This document shows, piece by piece, positions 25,521-33,342 of a stretch of 64,000 nt of DNA (within the stretch, counting starts at the first letter, position 1; each line of letters begins with the position of its first letter). The DNA comes from a virus. The stretch covers positions 250,001-314,000 of the IMG/VR virus record IMGVR_UViG_3300031669_000001. The stretch is one strand, 5' to 3'. The notes beneath the pieces were generated by a model. It was not told the DNA's origin. It saw only the letters and a list, made by a program, of their open reading frames with translations, and ran no database searches. The position numbers and the translations under genes were made by a program.

Positions 25521-26210
25521 TTAATCCTTAAATGTGTAAGAGAGTCTGGTCAGACCGCCGCTGATGCGCTCCAGCTTTAGATTTTCACGTTTGAGATGCC
25601 CATAGAATACAGGCAACATCACATGACGATCTAAGATGAGGTACTTTTTAGTTCCTACAGGGCCAGCGAGAAGATCTTCAAAGTACTTTTCCTCTGATCT
25701 CTTGTAAGCAACTGGACAGGCAACCTTCAGTTCCTCTATCTTGCTCTTGCTAATGTTGGCAAAGTTCTGAGGAATCAAAAGCTTCTTGGATCTCTCTGCC
25801 TTCTCGAATAGCTTCAGTGTTCGATAGAAGTACTTCAGCGAGGCTGGAACCTCATCGATTCCAAGCATGAAGTTGGTGTACTTCTCGCCCTCACGCTGCG
25901 CGCTTTTGATCTCAAAGACCGGTTCACCATTCACGAAGCAATCTATTGAACTTGATGATCCACCCAACTCAATGTCATCAAAGATGAAGTATACCAATAC
26001 CTCACCTCGACCTAACCTTGAACCAAGGTGTGGGACGTTTCCGTGAATATCGTATAGAGCAGATGCAAAGGTTGGAAAATCAGCGATGAAGTTTGTGATC
26101 GTTGAAACTAATTTGTCATCATCAAACTTCGTGCAATGTGAGAGTGGATCATCCTTACCATTGAAGTGCTTCAGTAATCTTTCCCGAATTTGCTTCTTCA
26201 AGTTATTCAA
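25521..26210 (-). CDS. Putative PD-(D/E)XK nuclease-like protein (229 aa)
   Basis: The segment LGRGEVLVYFIFDD, then SSSSIDCFVNGEPVFEIKSA, contains the acidic helix followed by D-x(n)-E-x-K expected of a PD-(D/E)XK core, so this may be a nuclease. The N-terminal FDDDKLVSTITNF is shared in part with the 84-aa protein at 12325. It overlaps the upstream 103-aa gene by eight bases. Confidence 0.5.
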   Translation of the reverse strand: MNNLKKQIRERLLKHFNGKDDPLSHCTKFDDDKLVSTITNFIADFPTFASALYDIHGNVPHLGSRLGRGEVLVYFIFDDIELGGSSSSIDCFVNGEPVFEIKSAQREGEKYTNFMLGIDEVPASLKYFYRTLKLFEKAERSKKLLIPQNFANISKSKIEELKVACPVAYKRSEEKYFEDLLAGPVGTKKYLILDRHVMLPVFYGHLKRENLKLERISGGLTRLSYTFKD

Positions 26211-26514
26211 TGATACCTGCGTTGTATGTTACAAATATTCGGTACGCGATATTCGTTTCATTGTATATCGCTTTTGGAGTCACCTCGAAGATTTCTCTTG
26301 GCTCTTCACGCTGCCAAGTCTCGAATTCTTCCGTGGTGCGAAATACCTTCATTCCTACTAGGCTTCTGCGGATTTTAGGCGAGTCTGATGGAATAGCTTG
26401 TTCGTGAATCTTGGCGAAGTCTGTATTTTCGTCAACTACGATTACTGTAGGTTCAGGATAACCAGAGCTGGATTCTGTCCAAGAGTCAAGGGATGGTGTT
26501 GTTTCGTTTGTCAT
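26203..26514 (-). CDS. Hypothetical protein (103 aa)
   Basis: An acidic soluble protein (MTNETTPSLDSWTESSSGYP at the start) with no recognised motif. It follows a homing-endonuclease gene, whose insertion may have interrupted the operon here. Confidence 0.6.
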   Translation of the reverse strand: MTNETTPSLDSWTESSSGYPEPTVIVVDENTDFAKIHEQAIPSDSPKIRRSLVGMKVFRTTEEFETWQREEPREIFEVTPKAIYNETNIAYRIFVTYNAGIIE

Positions 26515-26534
26515 GTTTTATTCCTTACGCAGAT

Positions 26535-27242
26535 TTATATTTTTATTTTATCATCTTCCGTAAGAAATTTACATTTTTCAAAATGCCATTGGTTCATGGT
26601 ATTTTTGGATATTTCTCGTTTACAATGAGGACATTGAATTTTCAGGTGGGATGCAGCTATCATCTTTTTCATCTGTTCAGGAGATGAAGTATTTTTACGT
26701 TCTTTATTTGAAGCAATAATACTTTCACGATGATTGGTGGATATAATGCGCTTCTCTCCTTTACGATGTTTACCTTTGCCGCCGATAGACATTTTAGTGA
26801 GTGTCTCAACAGAACGATTTTGTTGAGCTAACGACATTTTGGTACGAGTTTCAACAGAAATGTTTTGTTTAGCGATCTTCATTCTTGCACGTGATTCGGC
26901 AGAATGTTTTCGTCCTGTCATTTTAGCGATCGTTTCCGCGGTATGCCCTGAACTACCACCCCAGATTCCATTTTCAGGCATTAAATTAAGCCATAAATCT
27001 GATTTCACAATGTCTTGATGTTCACTAAACATTAGCGCAAACTTTGTGAGCTCTTCCTGCTCAGTGAACAGACAATACCAAAGAGTCTCTACATACTCGC
27101 GACCATGTTTCTTAATATGACGTTTCCAACGTTTCCCTGATCCAAGGTATTGGAATTTAGAAAGATCACCCGTAGTCTTACCGAAATAACACTTTCCTGT
27201 GATAGAATGCAGCTTGATATAAAGATAGGTAGGTCTAAAGTT
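26535..27242 (-). CDS. GIY-YIG homing endonuclease with NUMOD3 repeats
   Basis: The reading frame opens with YLYIKLHSITGKCYFGKTT, the GIY-YIG core, then GSGKRWKRHIKKHG (catalytic Arg region) and FTEQEELTKFA (Glu). Several NUMOD3 DNA-binding repeats follow (TAETIAKMTGRKHSAES type), with a C-terminal zinc-finger-like CPHCKRE...HFEKC. It resembles the T4 Seg family. No ATG, GTG or TTG exists before the GIY motif in this frame; ATA or ATT after GGAG at the junction with the kinase gene may serve, or the gene is 5'-truncated. An ATG at 27032 would remove the catalytic domain. Confidence 0.75.
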   Translation of the reverse strand, partial: NFRPTYLYIKLHSITGKCYFGKTTGDLSKFQYLGSGKRWKRHIKKHGREYVETLWYCLFTEQEELTKFALMFSEHQDIVKSDLWLNLMPENGIWGGSSGHTAETIAKMTGRKHSAESRARMKIAKQNISVETRTKMSLAQQNRSVETLTKMSIGGKGKHRKGEKRIISTNHRESIIASNKERKNTSSPEQMKKMIAASHLKIQCPHCKREISKNTMNQWHFEKCKFLTEDDKIKI

Positions 27243-27783
27243 AATCGTTATTGATCTCCAAAATCAGATTAAAGCCCTCACTACGAGACGGAGCGACATA
27301 CGAATTGAACATGTTCTTCAGCACAAAAGGAGGGATTACTTTCCCCGTCAAGGCTGCACGTGCATCAAGACGAGCTTGCAACACCTTGTCATCGCAGGTG
27401 AAGTTCAGACAAATCTTGTTGTACGAGTCTGGTACTACGGCAAGTTTCGACGTGCGAGCCTTGCGACCCATGTTTGTTTGATCGTGGAAGATGTTCTTGC
27501 GAGCTAGGATAGCTTTAGCGATCTGCTCTTCCATCTCACGCTTAACCTTCTTCTGATTCACTTTGTGAAAAGCTTCGGAGTACGTCAACCCCATCTTCGC
27601 AGCTTCGATTTCGACTAGGTCGTCCGTCGATGCCAAGATGAATGGATTACACGCACCGTTAGATTCTTCTTGAAGTTTCTTCAAGAATGTAGATTTGCCT
27701 ACACCAGGAGCGCCGACCATCATGACGTATGACGGTGTTTGCCATTCCTGAAGTAAACGCTGGATTGCTGTAGATGGTTTCAT
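27241..27783 (-). CDS. P-loop kinase, polynucleotide-kinase-like
   Basis: A 180-residue kinase with GAPGVGKSTFLKKL (P-loop, residues ~24-37), STDDLVEIEAAKMG, DQTNMGRKAR and a lid-like RLDARAALTGKVIPPFVL, followed by SYVAPSRSEGF. This matches the kinase domain of T4 PseT and zeta-toxin-type enzymes; no phosphatase domain is attached. With the Rnl1-like ligase it could repair cleaved tRNA. The promoter's -10 ends six bases before the ATG, so the mRNA may be leaderless. Confidence 0.8.
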   Translation of the reverse strand: MKPSTAIQRLLQEWQTPSYVMMVGAPGVGKSTFLKKLQEESNGACNPFILASTDDLVEIEAAKMGLTYSEAFHKVNQKKVKREMEEQIAKAILARKNIFHDQTNMGRKARTSKLAVVPDSYNKICLNFTCDDKVLQARLDARAALTGKVIPPFVLKNMFNSYVAPSRSEGFNLILEINND

Positions 27784-27789
27784 ACAGGC

Positions 27790-27818
27790 ATTATATCAAA
27801 GTGTAACGTGAAAGTAAA
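27790..27818 (-). promoter_or_regulatory. Promoter for the PNK-like kinase
   Basis: The minus strand has TTTACT (27813-27818) and TATAAT (27790-27795), 17 bases apart, extended -10 TGATATAAT. Only GCCTGT separates the -10 from the start codon. Confidence 0.75.
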
Positions 27819-28334
27819 CTAAAGTTTGAGTTTCTTCAGTTCTTTGATCGTCTTAGCAGCGCTGACGTGTAGAATTCCTATTCCACCTGCAGCTACCCAA
27901 GGATCAATGGACTTGGAACGATCGTCTATCAGAATAGAATGTTCGTTTGCATACTTTGACTTTTCCTTAGACTGTCTTACAAACAGCGCTCTCTTAGCAG
28001 CTTCGTATCCGAGGTGCTTCTTTACCCACTCTCGCTTTTCTTCAGCTGCCCTTGGAGTGTGTCCTGTCGAAGATAGGACAATCGGATCATACTTCTTAAT
28101 GTGATTCCAAAGCACCATAGCGTCTGGCATTAAGTCCATGTGCTCGAAGAACTTTTTACCAGAACGAGCTCTCTTGTCAAGCTCCTTAAAGAATTCACTC
28201 GTCTCTCTATCGTCGGCCTTGTCGAGATCGATGCCAGTAACTTCTTTAGCCTTCTTCATGAAGTCTGCCAAGACTCCATCTAGGTCCACGTAGACGGTGT
28301 AGTGATTTGGATTTAAGATTTCCGTAAGCTTCAT
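27819..28334 (-). CDS. HAD-family 5'(3')-deoxyribonucleotidase-like phosphatase
   Basis: A 171-residue HAD enzyme. YVDLDGVLADFMKKA carries the nucleophile and acid Asp pair, VLSSTGH the second motif, and ILIDDRSKSI the metal-binding acidic pair. Such enzymes remove phosphate from deoxynucleotides, fitting the nucleotide-metabolism theme. The first residues MKLTEILNPNHY repeat in the next gene and may be a common targeting tag. It overlaps that gene by four bases. Confidence 0.8.
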   Translation of the reverse strand: MKLTEILNPNHYTVYVDLDGVLADFMKKAKEVTGIDLDKADDRETSEFFKELDKRARSGKKFFEHMDLMPDAMVLWNHIKKYDPIVLSSTGHTPRAAEEKREWVKKHLGYEAAKRALFVRQSKEKSKYANEHSILIDDRSKSIDPWVAAGGIGILHVSAAKTIKELKKLKL

Positions 28335-28618
28335 CTTGTTTTTAGAACCTTTAATGTATGACTGAACGAAGAACCCTTCGCGTGCATGTGATCTTTGACG
28401 GCTTTCTTAATTGAATCTTTGAACTTTCCAGGGATGACCTCATCAAAATCTCCATCAAAGAAGTGCCAGCTTCCCTGATCTTCATCCTTTGGAAGAGTTG
28501 CGTGATGATCACCAGGCGCGTACTCTACGGATGAATTTCTATTGAGGGTGTAGGTGTTCTTTCCACCCGGAACTAGAGGAAAGCCTACTTTTCTTTGAAC
28601 TATTTCTGTAAGCTTCAT
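28331..28618 (-). CDS. Hypothetical protein with MKLTEI start (95 aa)
   Basis: A 95-residue protein sharing the N-terminal MKLTEI with the following nucleotidase gene. The rest is unlike known families. It ends in a basic helix (FKDSIKKAVKDHMHAKG). Confidence 0.65.
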   Translation of the reverse strand: MKLTEIVQRKVGFPLVPGGKNTYTLNRNSSVEYAPGDHHATLPKDEDQGSWHFFDGDFDEVIPGKFKDSIKKAVKDHMHAKGSSFSHTLKVLKTR

Positions 28619-28647
28619 GCTACCACCACAGGGTGAAGGATTGAGCG

Positions 28648-28676
28648 ATTATAGGCGCTGACGAGTTGAAGTTTGT
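28648..28676 (-). promoter_or_regulatory. Weak promoter-like site
   Basis: The minus strand has TATAAT (28648-28653) but only ACAAAC at the -35 position. It lies between the terminator at 28684 and the 95-aa gene, where a promoter is expected. Confidence 0.4.
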
Positions 28677-28683
28677 AATTTTT

Positions 28684-28723
28684 TGGAATAAAAGAAACAC
28701 GAGATCATCCTAAGTGATGATCT
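28684..28723 (-). terminator. Intrinsic terminator
   Basis: On the minus strand AGATCATC and GATGATCT form a perfect 8-bp stem with a six-base loop, followed by CGTGTTTCTTTTATT. It starts in the stop codon of the 77-aa gene and should end that operon. Confidence 0.75.
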
Positions 28724-28955
28724 ATTTACTCTTTCTATTCCTTCGACGAGATTTTTGGGATAGCTTGCGCAGTCGCTTGCGATTTGATGGTTTCGGTTTG
28801 CCTATAGGTCCTACATAATCCTGCACGCTGCCATTTATGATGTTGTCGTCATCGTTCCTGATTCTTAATGGATAGATAGGAACATCTTCGTAGATTGGAG
28901 GCGCACAAACTACTGACGCGATAGCTAACATTGCTAGAGTTTTTTGAATTGTCAT
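28722..28955 (-). CDS. Exported small basic protein (77 aa)
   Basis: A signal-peptide-like start (MTIQKTLAMLAIASVVCAPP) is followed by a short acidic part and a very basic tail (KLSQKSRRRNRKSK). It could be periplasmic or lipidated (the Cys lacks a perfect lipobox). Coupled by ATGA to the upstream gene. Confidence 0.6.
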   Translation of the reverse strand: MTIQKTLAMLAIASVVCAPPIYEDVPIYPLRIRNDDDNIINGSVQDYVGPIGKPKPSNRKRLRKLSQKSRRRNRKSK

Positions 28956-29401
28956 TCTGCTACCCTATCAATGCTTTCGAGAAATTTTGTTTGTAAGATG
29001 TGACGGATTGAATAGACAGCTTCAATGTATGCAAATCGATAAGGATATGAACGAGTGTGATACTTGACGCGAGTGCTGAGAGAAGCGTTGAGGTAAACTT
29101 TCTTTAACTTCTTTGCAGCCTCTATTGCAGCGTCGAGACATTCTGAGTGCAAAACGCGGACTAAACGATCTTCCTCACTCATCGGGTTAAATGTGCCGTA
29201 GACTCGCTTGATTCTCTCGATTGTTTTTGAGGCCTTAAGCTCTGCAATTTCAGCTTCAAGTTCCTCGATTCGACTCAACAGTTGATAACGTTCTGATTCT
29301 TGTTGCTCACATTCCTGAACAGCGGCCGCACCGTGTCGTGGGCAATCTGGATCTTCCGCGATGAAGCGTCCACCAATTTGATAGCATTCACAACTGTCCA
29401 T
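28952..29401 (-). CDS. Hypothetical coiled-coil protein (149 aa)
   Basis: The N-terminus has Cys/His residues that might bind zinc (MDSCECYQIGG, PDCPRHG), then a coiled coil (LLSRIEELEAEIAELKASK) and a helical C-terminal half. The leader has TTACTC/GAGTAA arms around its ribosome site. Function unknown. Confidence 0.65.
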   Translation of the reverse strand: MDSCECYQIGGRFIAEDPDCPRHGAAAVQECEQQESERYQLLSRIEELEAEIAELKASKTIERIKRVYGTFNPMSEEDRLVRVLHSECLDAAIEAAKKLKKVYLNASLSTRVKYHTRSYPYRFAYIEAVYSIRHILQTKFLESIDRVAE

Positions 29402-29430
29402 GTTACTCTCTGCTCAATTTCGATGGAGTA

Positions 29431-29458
29431 ATTATATCACAGGTGTGAAAAAAGTAAA
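29431..29458 (-). promoter_or_regulatory. Promoter before the coiled-coil gene
   Basis: The minus strand has TTTACT (29453-29458) and TATAAT (29431-29436), 16 bases apart, extended -10 TGATATAAT. Confidence 0.7.
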
Positions 29459-29461
29459 CAG

Positions 29462-29764
29462 TTAAATGCTGCTTTCTTCTTTGAGAGGTCGGCGATATTC
29501 ATCGAGACCGATGCGTCGAAGATTTGAGTAATCATTGAGCATAAAGGCCAGCATTAAAATTGCAACGTAAGAATACAGAGCAAAATCTTTGATGAAGTGA
29601 CCATTGACTCCTAGAATTTTGAGAAGTGGAATAGAGATCAACAAGTGACCGCCCAACAAAACTCCAAAGATTCGAAAAATGTCATTGTACCAGAGCCAGA
29701 TCCAAGCCCGCTTTAGCTTGTTGGTTTCTGGTACCAATTCATTGCCGTAATAATCTACGTCCAT
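29462..29764 (-). CDS. Small membrane protein (100 aa)
   Basis: Started at the ATG at 29764, preceded by AAGGACC; longer in-frame starts lack a ribosome site. Two hydrophobic helices (IFGVLLGGHLLISIPLLKIL and ALYSYVAILMLAFML) indicate an inner-membrane protein. Function unknown. Confidence 0.65.
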   Translation of the reverse strand: MDVDYYGNELVPETNKLKRAWIWLWYNDIFRIFGVLLGGHLLISIPLLKILGVNGHFIKDFALYSYVAILMLAFMLNDYSNLRRIGLDEYRRPLKEESSI

Positions 29765-29801
29765 TATTTTGGTCCTTCTGCGATCTTGGATAGTTTGAGT
29801 G

Positions 29802-30293
29802 TCATACACATATCTCCACGAATTCCACGCCGTCAACTTTCTGAACTGCGATGTACTTGCTGATCTTACGATCTTCGTAGTAGGTTCCGAAAGCATTATT
29901 GGGGGTTTCTTGCAAAACAGATACGTTCAATGGCAAATTTTTGCCGGCTTCACGACGGATAACTTCCAGGTGAGCGATGAGCTCATCAAGGGTTTCGACG
30001 TCATTTGTTTCCTTGTCATCTACTGCACACTTGGCACATGCGTTATTGACGCCGTGCTCATCTGCACAGCTAACTGGAGTGTCGTATTTTTCAATGACAT
30101 AGTCGCTCCAGCCTGGAATAGGCTGTGCAAGATTGGCTTGATCCCAACCGCGATACCAATGTTCAGCGGCCTTCAAAGAATCGGGTGTAGAATCTTTACC
30201 TTCAGGCAATAAAATTTCAATTGGAACCAAGCGAACCCTTCCAGCCTTAAATGCTCTTTGACCGGCTAAACGATACGAGTCGAAAGTTGACAT
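29802..30293 (-). CDS. Hypothetical protein (163 aa)
   Basis: Started at the ATG at 30293 behind a perfect GGAGG. The N-terminal third resembles a short helical module (AGQRAFKAGRV, then AAEHWYRGWDQANLAQPIPG) like the small Rmf/CrpP-type helical folds; that likeness is weak. A CAKC pair is mid-protein and the C-terminal part is beta-prone. Promoter at 30324-30351. Confidence 0.65.
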   Translation of the reverse strand: MSTFDSYRLAGQRAFKAGRVRLVPIEILLPEGKDSTPDSLKAAEHWYRGWDQANLAQPIPGWSDYVIEKYDTPVSCADEHGVNNACAKCAVDDKETNDVETLDELIAHLEVIRREAGKNLPLNVSVLQETPNNAFGTYYEDRKISKYIAVQKVDGVEFVEICV

Positions 30294-30323
30294 GTGAACC
30301 TCCAATCAATTTATGATGGAGTA

Positions 30324-30351
30324 ATTATATCATAGTGCAGCAGAAAGTAAA
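30324..30351 (-). promoter_or_regulatory. Promoter before the 163-aa gene
   Basis: The minus strand has TTTACT (30346-30351) and TATAAT (30324-30329), 16 bases apart, extended -10 TGATATAAT. The following leader can pair CTCCA with TGGAG at the ribosome site. Confidence 0.75.
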
Positions 30352-30564
30352 TCAATTTTTAAGCTTTTTCAGCTTATTTTCACGAGCGATACGCTGCTTC
30401 TCACGCTGAACTAAGATTTCTGTCCATTCCTCTTCTGTCACGCTTGACTTCAGAATTACATCCCATGCATCTTCTGTAAGAATAGGAGTCATGATGTAAC
30501 CGCACCACCTCATCCATGGAAGGAGAGTGACGTAGGACTGTGATTCAAAGTGCCAGACTAGCAT
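30352..30564 (-). CDS. Hypothetical protein (70 aa)
   Basis: A small protein with an aromatic N-terminal half and a basic coiled C-terminus (VQREKQRIARENKLKKLKN). It overlaps the upstream gene by seven bases. The start could instead be the internal MTPILTED. Confidence 0.5.
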   Translation of the reverse strand: MLVWHFESQSYVTLLPWMRWCGYIMTPILTEDAWDVILKSSVTEEEWTEILVQREKQRIARENKLKKLKN

Positions 30565-30932
30565 TTGACGAATCCATAACGAATCAACATGATAGGACTC
30601 GATCCGTCAGACCACTTACAATCAACCTTGATAGCAAGCTGATTGAATCTTTTTGCTCCGCGATTAGCATCGAAGTACATTTCCTCCTCTACCCAATCGC
30701 TAACCCATGTCAGATTGTTATCGTGAATGATCTGATCTGACCTTGACAGGCTTAGCTTGAGATGTCCACACCAAACTTCAACGAGATTATAACCATCATC
30801 TCGTATCGTAACGTAGAATCTGTTCAGTCTAATCTTGACAACTTCGTAAAGTTGTCCTACTCGCAGTCTAGGTGGTTTATCGAAGTAAGGCATCGATGTC
30901 AGCGTAACTGGAGAACCGATTTCCAAGTTCAT
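30558..30932 (-). CDS. Hypothetical protein (124 aa)
   Basis: A beta-rich soluble protein beginning MNLEIGSPVTLTSMPYFDKP; the repeated short strands suggest an SH3-like or barrel fold. It is coupled by a four-base overlap to the CoaE-CoaD fusion gene. Function unknown. Confidence 0.6.
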   Translation of the reverse strand: MNLEIGSPVTLTSMPYFDKPPRLRVGQLYEVVKIRLNRFYVTIRDDGYNLVEVWCGHLKLSLSRSDQIIHDNNLTWVSDWVEEEMYFDANRGAKRFNQLAIKVDCKWSDGSSPIMLIRYGFVKC

Positions 30933-32020
30933 TTGTGAACGTCCTTGAGCTTTTCAAGAACACACTTTGAAACGTAAGGAGCTGCAACTCTCTCCCACTC
31001 TCGAAGCGCTAAGGCCCCCTTGATCAGAGAAGAACTAATCTCTATCAGTTCACGAGGCGTCATCAAGAAGATCGTTTCAATCTCAGGCGCTATCTTCTTC
31101 TGAAGAAGGTTCAATTGATTTTCATACTCAAGGTCTGTAGCGCCTCGAAGTCCCCTGAAGATAAACTTTGCGCCTGAGTTTGCTGCGTAACTAACGATCA
31201 GTTCGTCGGATGGAATGAAGTCGATTGTGACTCTCGCCATTTGTTCAGGTGACAGGACTTCTTGTAACGTGCACTTTACTAGCTGCGATCTCGTCTCATC
31301 ATCGAAAAGGTATTTCTTAGATGGGTTTGATGCTACAGCGACGATGATATAGTCCACTATATCAAGCGCTCTTTGAATGACCCAGGTGTGTCCCAGTGTA
31401 ATCGGATCGAATGATCCAGACACTATACCGATCTTCTTTCCCTTCAGCTGCTTCTTACGCATGAGGTCAAGAGCTTTCTTTATCTCCAATTGAAGATAAT
31501 TTTCTTCATGTATCGCTCTTATTCCATTGTAGATTATCGCATCGCTAACCGCAAATCTATGTTCGTCTGTAGTTTGAGATTCCATGATAGCCAAAATTTG
31601 ATCTTGTGATCGTCCATCTCTATCACTCACTCGCTGAATCTGTAAGCTAGGGGGAGACACCACTGAGATTACAAAGTCAAACCTTGAAATCAACGTTGGA
31701 GCGTTCTCAACTAATAACGGGAACTCTAGGATAAAGTCATTCCTTTGCATAAGAGTTTCAATCTTCCTAGAGATTATGTCATGAAAGATGAATTCAAGCT
31801 CTTTCATCGCTTGCTTATCTGCAAAAACAATATCACGTATCTTTAATCGATCGCTTGTTCCAAATTCCAGCCTTAAAGCGCTGCATATTTCTGGATTATC
31901 ATACGCATCCCTTACAAATTCATCTATGCTAAAGACGTGATGATTTGGAAGAGCGTCAGCTAACAACTGACATACTGTTGATTTGCCTGAACCTATCCCA
32001 CCTGTTACTACGATCTTCAT
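30929..32020 (-). CDS. CoaE-CoaD fusion: dephospho-CoA kinase plus phosphopantetheine adenylyltransferase
   Basis: A 363-residue two-domain protein. Residues 1-190 match dephospho-CoA kinase: VVTGGIGSGKSTVCQLL (P-loop), SIDEFVRDAYDNPEICSALR, FILEFPLLVEN and a lid with RVSDRDGRSQ. Residues ~195-363 match phosphopantetheine adenylyltransferase: IGIVSGSFDPITLGHTWVIQ (TxGH signature), NPSKKYLF, ELIVSYAANSGAKFIFRGLR and ISSSLIKG. Together they would perform the last two steps to coenzyme A. The order CoaE then CoaD is opposite to eukaryotic CoA synthase. Both active sites look intact. It is tightly packed with neighbours by four-base overlaps. Confidence 0.9.
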   Translation of the reverse strand: MKIVVTGGIGSGKSTVCQLLADALPNHHVFSIDEFVRDAYDNPEICSALRLEFGTSDRLKIRDIVFADKQAMKELEFIFHDIISRKIETLMQRNDFILEFPLLVENAPTLISRFDFVISVVSPPSLQIQRVSDRDGRSQDQILAIMESQTTDEHRFAVSDAIIYNGIRAIHEENYLQLEIKKALDLMRKKQLKGKKIGIVSGSFDPITLGHTWVIQRALDIVDYIIVAVASNPSKKYLFDDETRSQLVKCTLQEVLSPEQMARVTIDFIPSDELIVSYAANSGAKFIFRGLRGATDLEYENQLNLLQKKIAPEIETIFLMTPRELIEISSSLIKGALALREWERVAAPYVSKCVLEKLKDVHK

Positions 32021-32307
32021 GATATTTTTACCTCGAATGAAGTTTTGATTTCAGCTGGTGTTACCTTCAGCGCCAAAAAGTTCTTGTCACCATAAGTAGC
32101 AGATAAACGTTTTTTGATCTCATCTTCCCATTCTTGCTTTTCGGTGTACGCAACGTACTCTAAAAAGTGTTCTGTTGAAGCTGGATATCCGTGACCTGGA
32201 AAGTCAATGCTTCTCTGATCGCCTGGTATCGAGACAGAACGATTCTCGATGATCGCGTAGTGCTCTGTCTTTGGCACTTCACTTGTGTTATGGCAATATT
32301 TTATCAT
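32017..32307 (-). CDS. Hypothetical protein (96 aa)
   Basis: A soluble protein of unknown family, containing a His/Gly/Pro-rich turn (SIDFPGHGYPASTEHF). Overlaps both neighbours by four bases, so it is part of the CoaE-CoaD operon. Confidence 0.65.
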   Translation of the reverse strand: MIKYCHNTSEVPKTEHYAIIENRSVSIPGDQRSIDFPGHGYPASTEHFLEYVAYTEKQEWEDEIKKRLSATYGDKNFLALKVTPAEIKTSFEVKIS

Positions 32308-32681
32308 GGCTTTTTAGGTGGTGCTTTAATTGGTTTTGGTGTAGGACGATAATCAAAAATTTCATCTTTCGATGGAACAACTTCACAATCATCAAACCAG
32401 AAGCGGCTCAAACATCCTTTCTCGGTTCTCGGCTCCGTCAAGCTAACGTGATCGATGCTCTGGTCTGTATATCTTTTTGATGGTGCTGACCAAAGAGATA
32501 ATTTTCCGTCTTCATCAATGCAACCTGGTGCATATTCCCAATAAGTTTGTCTCCAGATGTATTGACCATTGCTAAGCATCGTCCACGGCCACCAGGCGTA
32601 ATGCTCTACGCCATAAATTTGTTCACGAAGCTCTAGTTGTCTTTCATAATGCTGCTGTTCAGTTGTTTTACCAAAGATCAT
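32304..32681 (-). CDS. Hypothetical protein (125 aa)
   Basis: A tryptophan-rich protein (for example WWPWTMLSNGQYIWRQTYWE) with no recognised fold, ending in a Pro/Lys tail. Coupled to neighbours by four-base overlaps. Similar Trp-rich small proteins of unknown function are common in large phages. Confidence 0.65.
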   Translation of the reverse strand: MIFGKTTEQQHYERQLELREQIYGVEHYAWWPWTMLSNGQYIWRQTYWEYAPGCIDEDGKLSLWSAPSKRYTDQSIDHVSLTEPRTEKGCLSRFWFDDCEVVPSKDEIFDYRPTPKPIKAPPKKP

Positions 32682-33016
32682 TTTATTTCCTTTTCTGATT
32701 CTTTTGTTTCCTTTTCTGATTCTTCTGTCAATTCTTCAACTGATTCCTGCATCTCTTCGATCGTCTCGTTGACTTCTTCCATTGAAGATTTCACCTCTGT
32801 AAGCTCTACACCTTGGAGATTTACGGTTAACTGCAGGAAAAGCATTTGATAGATCGCCTCTAGCGATACTAACGTAGTGAGAACTAACAGGATATGATCA
32901 CGTCTGGATACGTCAAATAAGAACCACAGCCCCATTCCAGTGAAGAAGATGGTGTGTAGAATGATGGATTGAGTGGTGCCGATCCACTGAGTTATCTTTT
33001 TTGCTAAAGCTTCCAT
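32678..33016 (-). CDS. Membrane protein with acidic coiled tail (112 aa)
   Basis: Two hydrophobic segments (ILHTIFFTGMGLWFLFDV and ILLVLTTLVSLEAIYQMLFL) are followed by a long acidic coiled coil rich in EE and EK. The arrangement resembles DUF1003-like small membrane proteins. It could form an inner-membrane scaffold; function unknown. Confidence 0.65.
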   Translation of the reverse strand: MEALAKKITQWIGTTQSIILHTIFFTGMGLWFLFDVSRRDHILLVLTTLVSLEAIYQMLFLQLTVNLQGVELTEVKSSMEEVNETIEEMQESVEELTEESEKETKESEKEIK

Positions 33017-33024
33017 TTTCCATC

Positions 33025-33342
33025 CTAGTAAAGATTTTCTGAGAAGAGATTACCACCATTCAAGGTGTCACCACCACATCTTCTAAAAATTTGACCGTTC
33101 TTCTCCGCTATCACCCACGCTTCTTCACGAGTATGAAAGTCACCAAATTGATCTATGAATCCTTGAATAACTCGTTGTCGTTCTTTTTCTTCTTTCCAAC
33201 GATCTCCTAACAAGGCTATCTGCTCTCTCATCGTAGAATCATAGTGACGTGGACCAATTACAACAACGTCACCACACGCGCAAGCTGCACAAACTATCCT
33301 AGGTTCTGCCTTGCCTTCCCAATGTTCAGATCTTTTGATCAT
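33025..33342 (-). CDS. Conserved phage hypothetical protein (105 aa)
   Basis: Contains a Cys/His N-terminal part (RIVCAACACGDVVVIGPRHY) and a C-terminal GGDTLNGGNLFSENLY. I recognise this pattern as a protein widespread in phages with no assigned role; the Cys cluster may bind zinc. It overlaps the upstream 49-aa gene by four bases (ATGA). Confidence 0.7.
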   Translation of the reverse strand: MIKRSEHWEGKAEPRIVCAACACGDVVVIGPRHYDSTMREQIALLGDRWKEEKERQRVIQGFIDQFGDFHTREEAWVIAEKNGQIFRRCGGDTLNGGNLFSENLY

